Of a stretch of DNA of 64,000 bases, positions 27,033-37,440 are shown piece after piece. Below the pieces are notes generated by a model. The model was not told the origin of the DNA. It made no database searches and worked only from the letters and a program-made list of their open reading frames with translations. The position numbers and the translations under genes were made by a program. Origin of the DNA: Candidatus Paraprochloron terpiosi LD05 (lineage in GTDB: Bacteria > Cyanobacteriota > Cyanobacteriia > Cyanobacteriales > Prochloraceae); contig CP073341.1 of the NCBI GenBank assembly GCA_018141785.1, positions 744,001 through 808,000 of the forward strand, given 5' to 3'. Each line of letters starts with the position of its first letter. Position 1 is the stretch's first letter.

Positions 27033-28742
27033 TTATCTGCGATTCCAATCCACAATATTCCAAGTTCGCAAGTCCCAAGGAGTTAAATCAACACCAGTTA
27101 AGCTGTTGCTCACACCCACCACATTAGCTCGATGGACTAAAGGAATGACTGCTGCATCCTCAATTAAGATATCATTCATCTGGATAAACAGTTGTCGCCG
27201 TTTTTCTGGGTCTAATTCTGTGGTAGACTTTTCCCAGAGGCTATCATATTCTTGGTTGCAGTAACGCCCATGATTTTGTCCCGACCATTTATTCTCCTTT
27301 TGGGGAATTTCCTTACAAGTATAGGTTTTCATATAAGCGCCAGGATCGGGATTGGTATTGCCAGTGGTATACATTTCCAAATCAGCATAGAAGTGTTCTA
27401 CCGTGTCATTATTAGCGGGATCGCTAGAAAAGAAAACACTGGCATCCACACTCTTCAGTTCCACGTCAATACCCAGAGATTGCAATCCCTGTTTCACCAC
27501 TGCTTGAGTCTTCTGACGCAAGGGATTGACGGAAGTTTGAAAGACCACTTTCATCTCTACTCCATCTTTATCCCGAATGCCATTATTATTACTATCTTGC
27601 CAACCTGTTGTATCTAGTAAAGCAGCTGCTTTCTCCAAGTTTAATTCGTAACTGGTATGAGGAGAGTTATACTGGGGTGGGGCGACTAAGATATTAGCTG
27701 TTGCTTTCCCGGTGGAACCGTAAAGCTTTTCCCCTATGGTATCCCGGTCCATGGCTAAGGCAAATGCCTGTCTTACTTCCTTGTCTTTAAAGAAGGGATG
27801 AGGGAATTTTACGCTAGAACGTTCTCCTTCCTCCGTGGCTTTATTGGGGTCAGTATGATTGATTAAAATCCGCTCCGATAGGGCACCGAAATTAGCTACT
27901 ACTTTACCTTGACCAGCCTTTTCCAGTTCTTGTAAAATGGTTTTTTCTACCTGAAGGTTATTGGCAAAATCCGCGTCCCCGGTTTGCAGGACTGCCCTGG
28001 CTGCGGAAGTAGCATCTCCACCTCCTTTCAATTCCACCCGCTGAAAACTCACCTTTTCTGGAGCACGGAAATGAGGGTTGGGTTCGTAAACCACTACGTC
28101 TCCTGGTTTGAATTCTGCTACTTTATATGCACCTGTACCTACAGGTTTCAAGTTACCGGGGGCTTCTCGTCCATTAGCACCGTTAAAATCTTCAAAGATA
28201 TGCTTAGGCAAAATCATTCCTTCCGTACCCATAAACACCAGGAACCAAGAAGGGTTGACCTCTTTGAAGTTAATTTTCACTGTGTAGTTGTCCACCACCT
28301 CCACACTATCAATAACCTCATAGGTCCCCGCTGTGGTAGAACCCACTTGAGAGTTAGTGATAAATTCATAGGTAAACTTCACATCAGCAGCAGTAAAAGG
28401 GGTGCCGTCGGACCATTTGACTCCCTGTTTCAGTTTCCAAGTCACGGACTTCCCGTCAGCAGCTACCCCTCCATTAGCTAAGGTTGGCTCTTCTGCTGCT
28501 AAGAAGAGCACCATGTTACCGTCGTTATCAAAACTTGCTAAGGGTTCTAAGGTAATGCGACTGGCTTCTGAGTCTTTAAAACCAGTGGAGAGGTGGGGGT
28601 TGAGGATGGTGGGGGCTTGCCAATAGAGGAGTTTAAGGGTAGTGGTGGAAGATGGATTTGGGGGATTGCACCCAGCAAATAAGAAGGTGGAGCAGAAAGA
28701 GAGAACAAAGATTGGCAGAGTGGAGAGTTTAGATAGTCTCAT
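27033..28742 (-). CDS. Oligopeptide-type ABC transporter substrate-binding lipoprotein
   Basis: About 569 residues from the ATG at 28742, which gives a lipoprotein signal (MRLSKLSTLPIFVLSFCSTF with lipobox LFAGC). Family 5 solute-binding fold: LASFDNDGNMVLFLAAEEPT, WKLKQGVKWSDGTPFTAADV, and VRQAFALAMDRDTIGEKLYG. It should capture peptides or related solutes outside the cytoplasmic membrane and deliver them to the DppB/DppC-like permeases at 19455-20411 and 17084-17968. About 6.6 kb of accessory DNA separates it from them. Its start lies only 35 bases from the divergent AIM24 gene. Confidence 0.9.
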   Translation of the reverse strand: MRLSKLSTLPIFVLSFCSTFLFAGCNPPNPSSTTTLKLLYWQAPTILNPHLSTGFKDSEASRITLEPLASFDNDGNMVLFLAAEEPTLANGGVAADGKSVTWKLKQGVKWSDGTPFTAADVKFTYEFITNSQVGSTTAGTYEVIDSVEVVDNYTVKINFKEVNPSWFLVFMGTEGMILPKHIFEDFNGANGREAPGNLKPVGTGAYKVAEFKPGDVVVYEPNPHFRAPEKVSFQRVELKGGGDATSAARAVLQTGDADFANNLQVEKTILQELEKAGQGKVVANFGALSERILINHTDPNKATEEGERSSVKFPHPFFKDKEVRQAFALAMDRDTIGEKLYGSTGKATANILVAPPQYNSPHTSYELNLEKAAALLDTTGWQDSNNNGIRDKDGVEMKVVFQTSVNPLRQKTQAVVKQGLQSLGIDVELKSVDASVFFSSDPANNDTVEHFYADLEMYTTGNTNPDPGAYMKTYTCKEIPQKENKWSGQNHGRYCNQEYDSLWEKSTTELDPEKRRQLFIQMNDILIEDAAVIPLVHRANVVGVSNSLTGVDLTPWDLRTWNIVDWNRR

Positions 28743-28777
28743 GTATACTATTAAAAAATAATTTGAGGACAAAATCC

Positions 28778-31700
28778 ATGGCTGACGTCATCGACTATAC
28801 AATTTACGGCAACGACTTGCAACTGGTGGAAATGTGCGGCTCGTTTCCTGTGAAGGTCGCGGCGTAAGCCAAACATAAGCAGGAACAAGGTTTCCGGGAC
28901 AACGTCCCCGATAATCTAAGTCATCCGACTGCGGGCTGAAAACGGATAAACGTTCCCTTGCCACCCGCGATGCCGGGGGTTACCGAACCTTGATAACTGA
29001 ATGAACTATGAGAGTGAGGACACAGTCAGAAATTGTGCAACCAAGCCTCTCCCATGAAGGAATCATGTGAATCCCCACCTGTCCACTGTGAGGTTAATTA
29101 CCAGGCAGAAGCTGGAAACAGGGCGGAACCGGAGCTATCGAGCGGTTCGATGGTAACGCCGCTAATAGGGAGAACACCGGGATAACTTAATGTGAATCAT
29201 CTACGGAAAGACCTAACCAGTGACACTGCCAAGCCGCGCATTGCAGAAGAGACACCGAAAGAAACTCGTAAGGCCGAATTTCTGACACTTACATTCCTGA
29301 GTTGGTGATAGGTCAAAGGATGAGTCCCAAGGGTTCGTAACAATAGTTCGTTCGGAACGAGTAAAAACTCGCTCAACTTCCACTGAAACAAGGGGTTCCA
29401 AACCCGACACGCAATGTGGTGGGGTCGCTTGATTAACGGCCTAACGGAAGAGCGAGGGTAAGAGAAGGCGTAACTGCCTGATGGTTTCTACAGAAAAGAT
29501 ACCCAATGTAATTATCAGAGCGATTAATGAAGGTCAAAACTGTGAATATCACTAACCAGACTCCAATCGAATACCGCAGTTTAAAAGCCCTGAGACTTCA
29601 TTTAGCAGCATTCCTGCTAATGGGGAAGATTGGCCGGAGGGCTGACGATGTCTGGAAAGACCTGCCATGGAAGAAATTCCGGCAACATGTATTTCGGTTA
29701 CAGCGGAGTATCTTCAAAGCGCAAAAGAACGGTCAAAAAGCCAAGGTCAAACGTTTACAACGGCTTTTATTACAAAGTCGTGCAGCTCAAGCTCTGGCCG
29801 TCAAACAAGTAACACAGCTGAACACAGGGCGTAAGTCCCCCGGAGTTAATGGTAAAACAGCGCTTTCTCCCAAGGAGCGTCTAGTGTTGTGCCAAAGGTT
29901 GAACAAGCATTGGTACCACTGGAAACACCAACAACTGAGAAGGGTAAATATCCCCAAGCCAAACGGCAAAACAAGGGGATTAGGCATCCCGACAATGGCC
30001 GACAGGGCGTGGCAGGCTCTGCTCAAATTAGCAGCCGAGCCAGCCTACGAGGCAACTGCCGGAGAAAGAAGCTACGGCTTCCGACCCGGTCGCTGTACTG
30101 CGGACGCACAAAAGCTCATCTTTGACAACCTAAAGAGCCAAACAAATGGTAAGGACAAGCTGATACTGGAAACAGATATCAGCAAATGTTTTGACGAAAT
30201 TAACCACAAGGTCATGCTCGATGGAGTAGTCCTACCAATTGAAGCTTTAAAGGGGTTAAAGAAAGCCGTAAAAGCAGGCGTTCGTGGTGAATATCCCTCC
30301 AGTATGAAGGGTACCCCCCAAGGCGGGGTTATCTCACCCCTACTGGCCAATATCGCCCTAGATGGATTCGAGAACCTAGGGTCTGACCAGAAGGTCAGGA
30401 CAGAATACACGCACAAAAGCGGGAAAAAGTCCGGTGAAAAGTACTACAAATGGTCAGAAGGTATAAGGGGTATTCGTTACGCGGATGATGCGGTCTTTAT
30501 CTGTAAACCCGGAGCTGATACCAAGAGGCTACGGGAGGATATCGACGAATTTCTAAAGTCCAGAGGGCTACGAATTAACGAAACCAAGACTAAGGTGAGT
30601 AAAGCTACGGAAGGATTCGATTTCCTGGGGTGGCGCTTTCGTGTCAATTCCCGTGGAGTCTTTAAGTCCACACCGAGCTCCGAGAATTATGCGGACATAA
30701 AGGCCAAGGTTAAAGCTACTTGGAGAAATGGCGCAACCACGGAGGCTCGCCTGAAAAGGATAGAGTCACAAATCCGAGGTTGGAGGCAATATCACAAAAA
30801 CTGCGACATGAGCAAGCACTCGCTATGGTCGCTCAATCACTGGGTATGGCGTAAGCTGAGGGCTGAAAAAAGCAGGATGGCAATTAAGGAAGCTGAGAAA
30901 GCAAGGCGTCTGGCTATCAAGGGTAAACCCTTAGGGGCGGCTAAACGCCAGCTCACATCAGAGCAGATTAAGAAAGCTTTTCCAGCAGTTTCCTGGAAAG
31001 TCAATGACCACGTAATGGTCAAAGGTGATGCCTCACCCTTCAATGGGAATACTTCCTACTGGGTCGGTCGCAACTCTAAACTATATAGGGGCCCAACCGC
31101 TGAAGCCCTCAGGCGACAGAAGAATATATGTCCGCATTGCAATCGTAAGTTCATGGAGTTGGATGGTGCCGTGGAATTGCACCACATTGACGGCAACCAT
31201 AACAACTGGAAACCTAAGAATCTAGTTGCTCTCCACCGAGAATGTCACCAGGCGCAAGCAATACATTGCAAGCGTATTAAAGACGGACTCGCGAAGCGCG
31301 TCGTAAAGACATAGGAGCACCTGAGCTGTATGAGGTGAAAGTCTCACGTACAGTTCGTAGGAGAGGGGCGAGGTGGCAACATCTCCCTCGACTCTAATTG
31401 AACTGGATCCCAGAGAAGGAGTGCAAGCAGAAGTAGGTACTATGACCTACATGGAAGAAGGTATCGAAATGCAAACAGGAATGGGCGGTGGGGGTATCGC
31501 TGGGGGTTTGTTCGCTGGTTTCAAACGCATGTTAACAGGGGAAAGTTTCTTTATTACCACTTTTGCTAATGGAGGGAGAGGAAAAGCGCGAGTGGGTTTT
31601 GCCGCCAGCGTTCCGGGTCAAATTATCCCCCTGGATCTGGGAGTATTGGGAGGAGAATTTCTGTGTCAGAAAGATGCTTTTCTCTGTGCTGCTAGCGGTA

Positions 31701-32077
31701 CGGATATTGAGGTGGCTTTTACCAAACGCTTAGGGGCTGGCTTTTTCGGCGGCGAAGGCTTTATTCTGCAAAGATTAAGAGGCGATGGCATGGCATTTGT
31801 TCAAGCAGGAGGGGCGATCGTGGCCAAAAATCTCCAACGGGGGGAAGTTCTGCGGGTGGATACAGGTTGTCTCGTGGCTTTTTCCCCTTCAGTAGACTAC
31901 GACATTCAATTTGTTGGGGGATTCAAAAATGTTCTCTTTGGGGGTGAAGGCTTATTTTTAGCGAAAATGACTGGGCCTGGGCAAGTGTATCTCCAAAGTC
32001 TCCCATTCTCTCGTCTAGTGGATCGCATTACCTCTCCCCTTCAGCAAAAAATCAACAGTTTAACTTCTTCAGAATAA
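28778..32077 (+). CDS. AIM24/TIGR00266 family protein, split by a group II intron
   Basis: Exon 1 is 28778-28833 and exon 2 is 31399-32077. Spliced together they give one 244-residue protein in the AIM24/TIGR00266 family: MADVIDYTIYGNDLQLVE joins IELDPREGVQAEVGTMTYM across the intron with the split codon AT|T. The conserved core is MGGGGIAGGLFAGFKRMLTG, FFGGEGFILQRLRGDG and NVLFGGEGLF. A soluble beta-rich protein of uncertain role. GAGGA lies upstream of the ATG. It can only be made if the intron splices exactly. Confidence 0.88.
28961..28979. repeat. Partial hairpin element inside the intron
   Basis: CCACCCGCGATGCCGGGGG, a shortened copy of the hairpin element found at 36334-36358 and elsewhere in the other introns. 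Confidence 0.5.
29527..31314 (+). CDS. Group II intron-encoded protein (reverse transcriptase, maturase, HNH endonuclease)
   Basis: 595 residues. The reverse transcriptase has ERSYGFRPGRCTADA, ETDISKCFDEINH, GTPQGGVISPLLANI and the catalytic IRYADDAVF, followed by GFDFLGWRFRVN (RT7/thumb). The maturase X domain follows, then a C-terminal HNH endonuclease with CPHCNRKF, VELHHIDGNHNNWK and LVALHRECHQ. All catalytic residues are present. It should aid splicing of its host intron and retrohoming, and may act in trans on the ORF-less relatives in the window. Confidence 0.95.
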   Translation: MKVKTVNITNQTPIEYRSLKALRLHLAAFLLMGKIGRRADDVWKDLPWKKFRQHVFRLQRSIFKAQKNGQKAKVKRLQRLLLQSRAAQALAVKQVTQLNTGRKSPGVNGKTALSPKERLVLCQRLNKHWYHWKHQQLRRVNIPKPNGKTRGLGIPTMADRAWQALLKLAAEPAYEATAGERSYGFRPGRCTADAQKLIFDNLKSQTNGKDKLILETDISKCFDEINHKVMLDGVVLPIEALKGLKKAVKAGVRGEYPSSMKGTPQGGVISPLLANIALDGFENLGSDQKVRTEYTHKSGKKSGEKYYKWSEGIRGIRYADDAVFICKPGADTKRLREDIDEFLKSRGLRINETKTKVSKATEGFDFLGWRFRVNSRGVFKSTPSSENYADIKAKVKATWRNGATTEARLKRIESQIRGWRQYHKNCDMSKHSLWSLNHWVWRKLRAEKSRMAIKEAEKARRLAIKGKPLGAAKRQLTSEQIKKAFPAVSWKVNDHVMVKGDASPFNGNTSYWVGRNSKLYRGPTAEALRRQKNICPHCNRKFMELDGAVELHHIDGNHNNWKPKNLVALHRECHQAQAIHCKRIKDGLAKRVVKT

Positions 32078-32203
32078 AACTCTTCATCCGTATATGAAAG
32101 GAGAGCAAGTTATTCGGGAAAAAAATACACCTAGAGAGAGGGACAGGAGCCGTTGCTGAACTAAGAGCTTTTTCCATTCCAGGCGTCTACCAATATCAAC
32201 TTT

Positions 32204-33247
32204 ATGAAGACAATAAGGGCAGTTATTTGTGGCTATTACGGCCAAGGAAATGGGGGAGATGAAGCATTGCTCATGTCCCTATTACAAATGTTACCACAAC
32301 AGGTAACCCCCATAGTGCTTTCTGCTGAGCCCCTCCAAACTTCCCAACGCTATGGGGTTCAAAGTTGCCACAATCGCTCTGCTGTTTCTATTTTAAGAGC
32401 GCTGAGTCAGTCTGATTGCTTTATTTGGGGTGGTGGCAGTTTAATGCAAGATGTCACCAGTCTGGCTAGTCCTTTTTACTATGGGGGTTTGATGGCTTTA
32501 GCCCAGCAACTTGGCTTGAAAACTATTGCCTGGGCCCAAGGAATCGAACCTTTGGATCACCCCCTCACCCGTGGTTTGACTAAGTGGGTTTTGAGACGCT
32601 GTAATGCTGTGAGTGTTAGGGATAATGGGAGCGCGAAATTACTGGCAGATTGGGAGATAACCCCTACTATCGCTCCGGATCCAGTGTGGGCTTTAGAAGG
32701 GAAGGAAATTTCCCGTTTGTCTGACTTGCCCACACCCAGAATAGCAGTTATTTTGCGCTCCCATCCTCATTTAACCCCCCAACGACTGGAAAATTTGACT
32801 CTGGCTTTAATTCAGTTGCAAAAGGCTACGGATGCTTGTATATTATTGGTGCCGTTTCAGCCTGTCTTAGACCAAGACATCGCTGATTTTATCGCCCAGC
32901 AACTTCCTGGTTCCGTGGAGGTTATCTCATTAGAAAATCCCCAAGAACTGAAAGGATTATTTCGGGGAGTTAAAATGGCGATCGCCATGCGCTATCATGG
33001 TTTAGTTATGGCCGCAGCAGCAGGATGTACCTGTTTTGCGATTAGTTATGACCCCAAAGTTAGGCAACTGATGACTGAATTAAATTTACCAGGATGGGAT
33101 TTAAAAAGTCTGCCAGATAAACCGGATTTAATGAGCAAAATTTGGTTGGAGCACTACCTTTATGGCCGCCCTTTAAACCTAGGTATTATTCAATCTTTAA
33201 TTAGTAGTGCTTTAATTCATCAAAAAGTATTGTTGAGGAATATTTAG
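32204..33247 (+). CDS. csaB: Polysaccharide pyruvyl transferase CsaB
   Basis: 347 residues. N-terminal CGYYGQGNGGDEALLMSLLQ, the GGDE segment typical of the family, then FIWGGGSLMQDVTS and the C-terminal AMRYHGLVMAAAAGC. CsaB adds a ketal-linked pyruvate to a cell-wall polysaccharide, which in other bacteria anchors S-layer proteins with SLH domains. Predicted cytoplasmic. It is followed 11 bases later by a small coiled-coil gene, probably co-transcribed. Confidence 0.88.
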   Translation: MKTIRAVICGYYGQGNGGDEALLMSLLQMLPQQVTPIVLSAEPLQTSQRYGVQSCHNRSAVSILRALSQSDCFIWGGGSLMQDVTSLASPFYYGGLMALAQQLGLKTIAWAQGIEPLDHPLTRGLTKWVLRRCNAVSVRDNGSAKLLADWEITPTIAPDPVWALEGKEISRLSDLPTPRIAVILRSHPHLTPQRLENLTLALIQLQKATDACILLVPFQPVLDQDIADFIAQQLPGSVEVISLENPQELKGLFRGVKMAIAMRYHGLVMAAAAGCTCFAISYDPKVRQLMTELNLPGWDLKSLPDKPDLMSKIWLEHYLYGRPLNLGIIQSLISSALIHQKVLLRNI

Positions 33248-33258
33248 GTATACTAATT

Positions 33259-33720
33259 ATGTATTACAAATTGTATGATGATAGGAGTGAGTCCTTGGAA
33301 AGTCAGGAGCTGCTGGAAACCATAGAGGAACTAGAGCAAGATTTAGCAGCAGCTCAGGAGCTAATTACCCAACAAGCAAAAGAACTGAATACCAAGGAAG
33401 AAGAAATCTCTCATTTGCACCAAGAACTAGAAAGAAGTCAGGAAAGAGTCGCTCAGTTAGAACTCCAAGAGCAGGAGTTACAGACTCGTCTACTGCGTCA
33501 GCAGCGTTACTCTTTGAAATTTAAGGCAGCATTAGACCAGTGTTTAGCAACTCCCTCACTTGTCCCTAAAGTTGAACCTATCCAACCCTGGTATGGTAGG
33601 GGCGATAGTAAAAATCAAGAGAATACTCAATCTAATTGGCCTTCACCCACAATTAATGGGTTAGGAAAAGAGAAAAAACCCAAGTCTAGAGCTGAGATTG
33701 ATTTGCCTAAATTTGGCTAG
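33259..33720 (+). CDS. Coiled-coil protein, unrecognised
   Basis: 153 residues. Residues about 12-90 form a long acidic coiled coil (ELLETIEELEQDLAAAQELI, then KELNTKEEEISHLHQELERS). The C-terminal third is Pro/Ser/Lys-rich and ends IDLPKFG. It matches the general layout of small cyanobacterial proteins of unknown function that follow csaB (from memory; not confirmed). Likely translated with csaB. Confidence 0.7.
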   Translation: MYYKLYDDRSESLESQELLETIEELEQDLAAAQELITQQAKELNTKEEEISHLHQELERSQERVAQLELQEQELQTRLLRQQRYSLKFKAALDQCLATPSLVPKVEPIQPWYGRGDSKNQENTQSNWPSPTINGLGKEKKPKSRAEIDLPKFG

Positions 33721-33800
33721 TTACCAGCTCTTTCAAGTACCAGGACATGACAGCTGATCAGCTCCTTCCGAACGCGATCGCATTCAGGGAATCTCTTTAC

Positions 33801-33829
33801 CTCTCTGCGTCTCTGCGTCTCTGCGTGAA
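33801..33829. repeat. Heptamer-type short repeat
   Basis: CTCTGCGTCTCTGCGTCTCT run in the gap between the coiled-coil gene and the exporter remnant. Confidence 0.65.
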
Positions 33830-35882
33830 ACTCTATCATTAATTATATTTTAACCTAAGAATTATTTAATTCAAAATATAATCCCTGTTGCGACAGTAAC
33901 TCCTCATGAGTGCCCATTTCCACAATGCGACCTTGGTCTATTACTATAATCCTATCGGAATTCTTGACGGTGCTGAGACGGTGAGCAATCATGAAAGTAG
34001 TGCGTCCAGCTACTTGCGGCTCTAGGTTCTCCAGCATAATTCGTTCGGATTCCGAGTCTAAAGCTGCTGTAGGTTCATCTAATATTAGGATAGAGGGATC
34101 CGTGAGGAGAGCACGAGCTATGACTAAACGCTGTTTTTGCCCCCCACTTAAGGTCATGCCCCGTTCCCCAATTTGAGTATCATATTTGAGGGGATAAAGA
34201 GTCAATAAACTCGTCTGCTCCTGCAAGTTTAGCAGCAGCTACTACTGTGTCTAGGTCTGCATTGGGGTTTGCTTTGGCAATATTTTCTCTAATGGTACCA
34301 CTAAATAAGAAAGGATTTTGCTCCACTACTCCTAGCTGACGACGATAGGAAGATAGGTCAATATTGCTTAAGTCCATCCCGTCCACTAAGATTGTACCCT
34401 GAGTGGGTTGCAACAGTCTGGTTAATAAATTAGCTAGGGTGGTTTTTCCCGAACCGCTTTTCCCCACGAGGGCAATTTTTTCTCCCGGAGCAACCTCTAA
34501 ATTGATATCGGTGAGAACATGGGACTCACTTCCTTCATAGCTAAAGTAGACATGTTCTAACCGCACCCAACCTTGAATGGGAGGAAAAATTACATCCCGA
34601 TTTTGTTCTTCCGATGGTAACACTAAAACATCGTTGACTCGTTCAAAGGAAATCCTCATTTCTTGCAGTTCGTCCCAAACCCCAATCAAACTCTGAAGGG
34701 GGGTGAGTAATAACCCCAATAGTCCATTAAAGCTCCTTTGAATTCTGCTAATTGAGATTTGAGGATACGATTGACTCCTTACTGGAAAAACAGTTTTTCC
34801 GTGACGATCGCTTTAATTGTTTCAATGCTGCTCACTGCTTCAATGAGATGGGATTCCAGTTCTCGCTTCTTTTCAATTACCCGGCGATCGTTTGCCCGTA
34901 ATAGGGGGGTGGAGATGAGGATGGTTAAGCCATAAGCGGCCACAAAAATCAAGGCTATGCCGGTGAGTTTAGCATTTTTATTCAGGAGAATAACTAAATA
35001 GAAGACTATTGTGATACTATCAATAATAACCTTGAAACCACTTTGGGCAACTAACTGCAAAAGTTTCTCATTTTCCTGGAAGCGGACGGTAAAATCTCCC
35101 ACTTGCCATTTAGAGAAGATAGCTTTGGGTAAGGAAAGAATGTGGTCTAAAAAACGCAAGATTAAGGAGACGCTGATTTGTTTCAGTGCCCGAACCACTA
35201 AAAATTCCCGTAAAGCGCTGCTAGCTAGTTGAAATCCAGTGATAAATAGCATTCCTAACAGTATGAAGAAAAGCAAGGAGTGCGGCTCGATCAAGCGCGA
35301 AAGTCGCGGCGTAAGCCAAACATAAGCTAGGGCTTGGTTTTCGGGACATCGGAACTGTTAATGTAAGCCAATGAAGCTAAGACCAAGGTAAGTAGAGCTA
35401 CGAACGGATTCGATTTCCTGGGTTGGCACTTTCGGGTGAACTCCCGTGGGGTCTTCAAGTCCACATCGAGCCAGAAGAACTATGCGGATATAAAGGCCAA
35501 GATAAAAGCTACCTGGAAAAGTGGTATAACCACGGAAGCTCGTCTTAAATTGATTGAGTCGCAGGTTCGAGGCTGGAGACAGTATCACCACAGCTGCGAT
35601 ATGGATAATCACTCTCTATGGTCTATCCAGTATTGGATATGGCGTAAGTTGAGGGCAGAAAAGCGCAGATTGGCTCAGAAAGAAGCAGAGAAAGCACGCC
35701 GCGCCGCTATAAGAGGGAAAAAGATTACCCAAACTGGAGCCGCTAAACGGCAACTGACCTTAATACAGGTCAGGGACGCTTTCCCAGCCGTTCCCTGGAA
35801 AGTCAACGACCACGTAATGGTCAGAGGTGGTGCTTCGCCCTTCGATGGGAATATCTCCTATTGGGTTGGCCGAAATTCCAAA

Positions 35883-35915
35883 TCTCGCGCCAAGGCGCAA
35901 AGGCGCAAAGGGACT
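35883..35915. repeat. 33-base in-frame insertion of a dispersed GCGCAAAGG repeat
   Basis: CGCCAAGGCGCAAAGGCGCA type sequence placed in frame within the intron protein remnant, between Asn-Ser-Lys and Lys-Leu-Tyr. Related strings lie at 26943-26978 and in the insert at 49333-49435. Confidence 0.65.
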
Positions 35916-36175
35916 AAATTGTACAACGGGCCGACCGCTGAAGCTATAAAGCGACAGAAAGGGAGGTGTCTGCATTGCAACCGACCGTTCATGGAGATAG
36001 ATGGTCCCGTGGAGCTGCACCACATTGATGGGAATCATCACAACTGGAAACGTAAGAATTTGGTTGCTCTCCATAGAGATTGTCATCATTAGAGTCGAGG
36101 GAGCTGCCACGCAGCTCGCCCCTCTCCTACGACACCGAAGGTGCCGCCTTTGGCGTCCCGGACGTGCGAGTTTCC

Positions 36176-36201
36176 CCCCCGCCATTAATCAATGCCGGGG
36201 G
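36176..36201. repeat. Hairpin element near the nested intron 3' end
   Basis: 26-base imperfect palindrome starting CCCCCGCCATTAAT and ending AATGCCGGGGG, the same element (other orientation) as the three at 57997-58213. Confidence 0.65.
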
Positions 36202-36212
36202 CTCAAGTGCTT

Positions 36213-37440
36213 CTATGCCTTTATGGCGCGCTGACATTGGCCATCCTTAATACGCTTGCGATGTATCGCTTGCGCCTGGTGACACTCACGGTGGAGGGCA
36301 ACTAGATTCTTACGTTTCCAGTTGTTGTGGTCGCCCCCGCCATCCGCGATGCCGGGGGTGCAATTCCACGGCTCCATCCATCTCCATAAACAATCGGTTG
36401 CAGTGCTGACATTTGCCCTTCTGTCGCTTAATGGCATCAGCGGTTGGCCCGCTATATAGCTTAGAATTCCGGCCAACCCAATAGGAAACATTCCCATTAT
36501 AGGGTGAGGCATCACCTTTGACCATTACGTGGCCATTGACTTTCCAGGGAATTGCTGGGAAAGCTTTCTTTATCTGCTCATTGGTGAGCTGTCGTTTGGC
36601 CGCCCCTTGGGGTTTAATCCCCTTAGTGGCGAGCCGTCGTGCTTTCTCTGCTTCCATAGTCGCCATCCTACGTTTTTCAGCTCTCAGCTTCCGCCATACC
36701 CAATTATTGAGCGACCATAGCGAGTGCTTATTCATGTCGCAGCTTGAGTGATATTGCCTCCAGCCTCGGACTTGTAACTCTATCCTTTTCAGACGAGCTT
36801 CCGTGGTTGCACCACAATTCCTGAGTTGCTTTAACCTTAGCCTTTATGTCTGCATAATTCTCCGAACTCGGTGTGGATTTAAATACCCCACGAGAGTTGA
36901 CGCGAAAGCGCCACCCCAGGAAATCAAATCCGTCCGTAGCTTTACTCACCTTAGTCTTAGCTTCATTAATTCTTAGCCCCCTGGACTTTAAGAACTTGTC
37001 TATATCCTCCCAGAGTCGCTGGATATCGGCTCCAGGCTTTAGGATAAAGACCGCGTCATCCGCATAACGAATACCCCTTATTAGCGGTTCTGACCGTGTT
37101 GTCTTCCATTGGTCTGACCCTAGGTTCTCAAATCCATCTAGGGCGATATTGGCCAGTAATGGCGAGATGACCCCACCTTGGGGTGTACCCTTCATACTGG
37201 AGGGATATTCACCACGAACGCCAGCTTTCACAGCAAGTTTGAGACCTTTGAGAGCCTCTTTTGGTAAAACTACTCCTCTGTGCATGACCTCGTGGCTTAT
37301 CTCATCGAAGCATAAGAGGGATGTCTGTTTCCAAGACCAGCTTGTTCTTACCATTGGCGTTACTCTTCAGATTGCTGAAGATGAGCTTTTGTGCGTCCGC
37401 AGTACAGCGACAGGGTCTGAAGCCGTAGCTTCTTTCCCCG
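36213..37440 (-). pseudogene. Intron-encoded protein remnant of the nested intron
   Basis: Starts inside the reverse transcriptase (EATAGERSYGFRP), so about 150 N-terminal residues are deleted. A frameshift lies near ETDI/CFDEISHEVM. GTPQGGVISPLLANI and IRYADDAVF follow in one frame; another frameshift follows KVKAT near 36800. The X and HNH region resumes (HSLWSLNNWVWRKLRAEK), and a hairpin element at 36334-36358 is inserted within VELH/HNNWK of the HNH domain. It cannot make an active protein. Confidence 0.88.
36334..36358. repeat. Hairpin element inserted in the HNH coding region
   Basis: 25-base palindrome starting CCCCCGCCATCCG and ending GATGCCGGGGG. It replaces part of the VELHHIDGNHNNWK codons of the intron protein. 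Confidence 0.7.

Larger units (their letters stand above)
28834..31398 (+). ncRNA. Complete group II intron with encoded maturase
   Basis: 2565 bases. The 5' end is GTGCGGCTCGTTTCCTG; the 3' end has domain V (GAGCTGTATGAGGTG with its AAAGTCTCACGTACAG partner) and domain VI (GAGGGGCGAGGTGG then CTCCCTCGACTCTAAT). Both ends are fixed because the flanking AIM24 exons rejoin in frame. It has an open intron-encoded protein in domain IV and is the only intron in the window that looks able to move and splice by itself. Confidence 0.93.
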
